From contig JABMRJ010000115.1 of assembly GCA_013202745.1 (NCBI GenBank), positions 1 through 36,435 on the forward strand: DNA of 36,435 nucleotides. Reading direction: 5' to 3'. Below are positions 35,785 through 36,435 of this stretch, piece after piece. This DNA comes from Candidatus Omnitrophota bacterium. Its GTDB lineage: Bacteria; Omnitrophota; Gorgyraeia; JABMRJ01. Position 1 is the stretch's first letter. The number at the start of each line of letters is the position of its first letter. The translations under genes and the position numbers were made by a program. The notes beneath the pieces are model-generated. The model ran no database searches. It saw only the letters and a program-made list of their open reading frames with translations, and was not told where the DNA came from.

Positions 35785-36227
35785 TTGGTCCCCTCTCTCA
35801 ATATGCTATAGACCTTCTTTACCGTCTCAAGATACCGCTCTCTCTCTATAGGTTTTAGCCGCCCGAATACCTTGAGCATTGTTTCGCTGCGCCGCTTCTG
35901 GATGCCATCTATTATATCCCTGCCCTTCCGCGTCATCTCTATATTGATGATCCTCCTGTCATTATCGCTGGTGCCCCTCTTTAAGAGATCAGACCTTACC
36001 ATGCGGTCAATTATGCCGGTAGTAGCACTCGTAGTGACGGATAAGGCTTTTGCTATCTCGCTCATCATACAGCGCTTCTTCTCATGCAGAAGGTCTAATA
36101 TGGCAAGCTGGGGCATAGTGATATCGCGTGATTTAATGGGCTTAAATATCCTGTTATGGATCTCTCTTATAAAATGCGGCATAAGATGCATCATCTCCTG
36201 ACCGAATTCATAGAGTGCTTTATCCAT
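35781..36227 (-). CDS. MarR family transcriptional regulator
   Basis: MPQLAILDLLHEKKRCMMSEIAKALSVTTSATTGIIDRMVRSDLLKRGTSDNDRRIINIEMTRKG. Confidence 0.95.
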   Translation of the reverse strand: MDKALYEFGQEMMHLMPHFIREIHNRIFKPIKSRDITMPQLAILDLLHEKKRCMMSEIAKALSVTTSATTGIIDRMVRSDLLKRGTSDNDRRIINIEMTRKGRDIIDGIQKRRSETMLKVFGRLKPIERERYLETVKKVYSILREGTK

Positions 36228-36242
36228 TTGTCAACCCTCCTG

Positions 36243-36303
36243 ATAGTTAAGTATGTTAACTATTTATATAGTCAATTATACACCATATTTACCACATTGT
36301 CAA
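36243..36303 (-). promoter_or_regulatory. Consensus promoter and MarR-type operator for the efflux operon
   Basis: TTGACA (36303-36298), 17-nt spacer, TATAAT (36280-36275); ATAGTTAA-GTATG-TTAACTAT perfect inverted repeat at 36243-36263. Confidence 0.8.
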
Positions 36304-36435
36304 CCCCGCCTCGCTCGTGCTCTATTACCCTATGCGACCTTTATATTAGGCCTGTGGTGCCCGCCTTCGCTTGTCGCTCGCTCGGGGATGCGCGCCCCTC
36401 GCTCGCTGTGGGAAAATTGCGAACGTGTCATAAAC

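Noticed and set aside
1-36435. CRISPR array
   Set aside because: The recurrent repeats are widely spaced intergenic elements, not regularly spaced direct repeats with spacers, and no cas genes are present.

Overview
36.4-kb bacterial window with a repeat-rich accessory half (about 1-21.6 kb) and a densely packed core-like half (about 21.6-36.3 kb). Gene content and style suggest an uncultured Omnitrophota-like genome, but that is inference only. The left half holds a NYN-domain protein, a DUF3857/transglutaminase protein, an XRE/ImmA-IrrE pair, and an operon of a beta-repeat protein, a papain-like protease, a secreted PLD-winged-helix protein and a YiiX/NlpC-P60-like hydrolase. It also holds several small hypotheticals, a RAYT-type transposase with inverted repeats, a two-nuclease/two-methyltransferase restriction-modification-like locus, a three-gene PIN-like operon and an AbiEi/AbiEii-like pair. 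The right half holds ssrA (tmRNA), smpB, tRNA-Leu(CAG), a glycosyltransferase/GH3/enolase-superfamily operon, and a MarR-TolC-RND efflux operon. The strongest observations are: (i) a 19-bp duplication of the tmRNA 3' end bracketing a 1.84-kb AbiE-like islet; (ii) an in-frame TGA replacing the conserved Trp of a papain-like protease, followed by 50 further protease-like codons; (iii) a candidate heterodimeric R-M system; (iv) a composite A-B intergenic repeat family; (v) a predicted 25-aa tmRNA tag lacking the usual -LAA end; (vi) a trailer hairpin behind tRNA/tmRNA genes with compensatory stem differences. All calls come from reading the sequence and the supplied ORF track; no searches were run.
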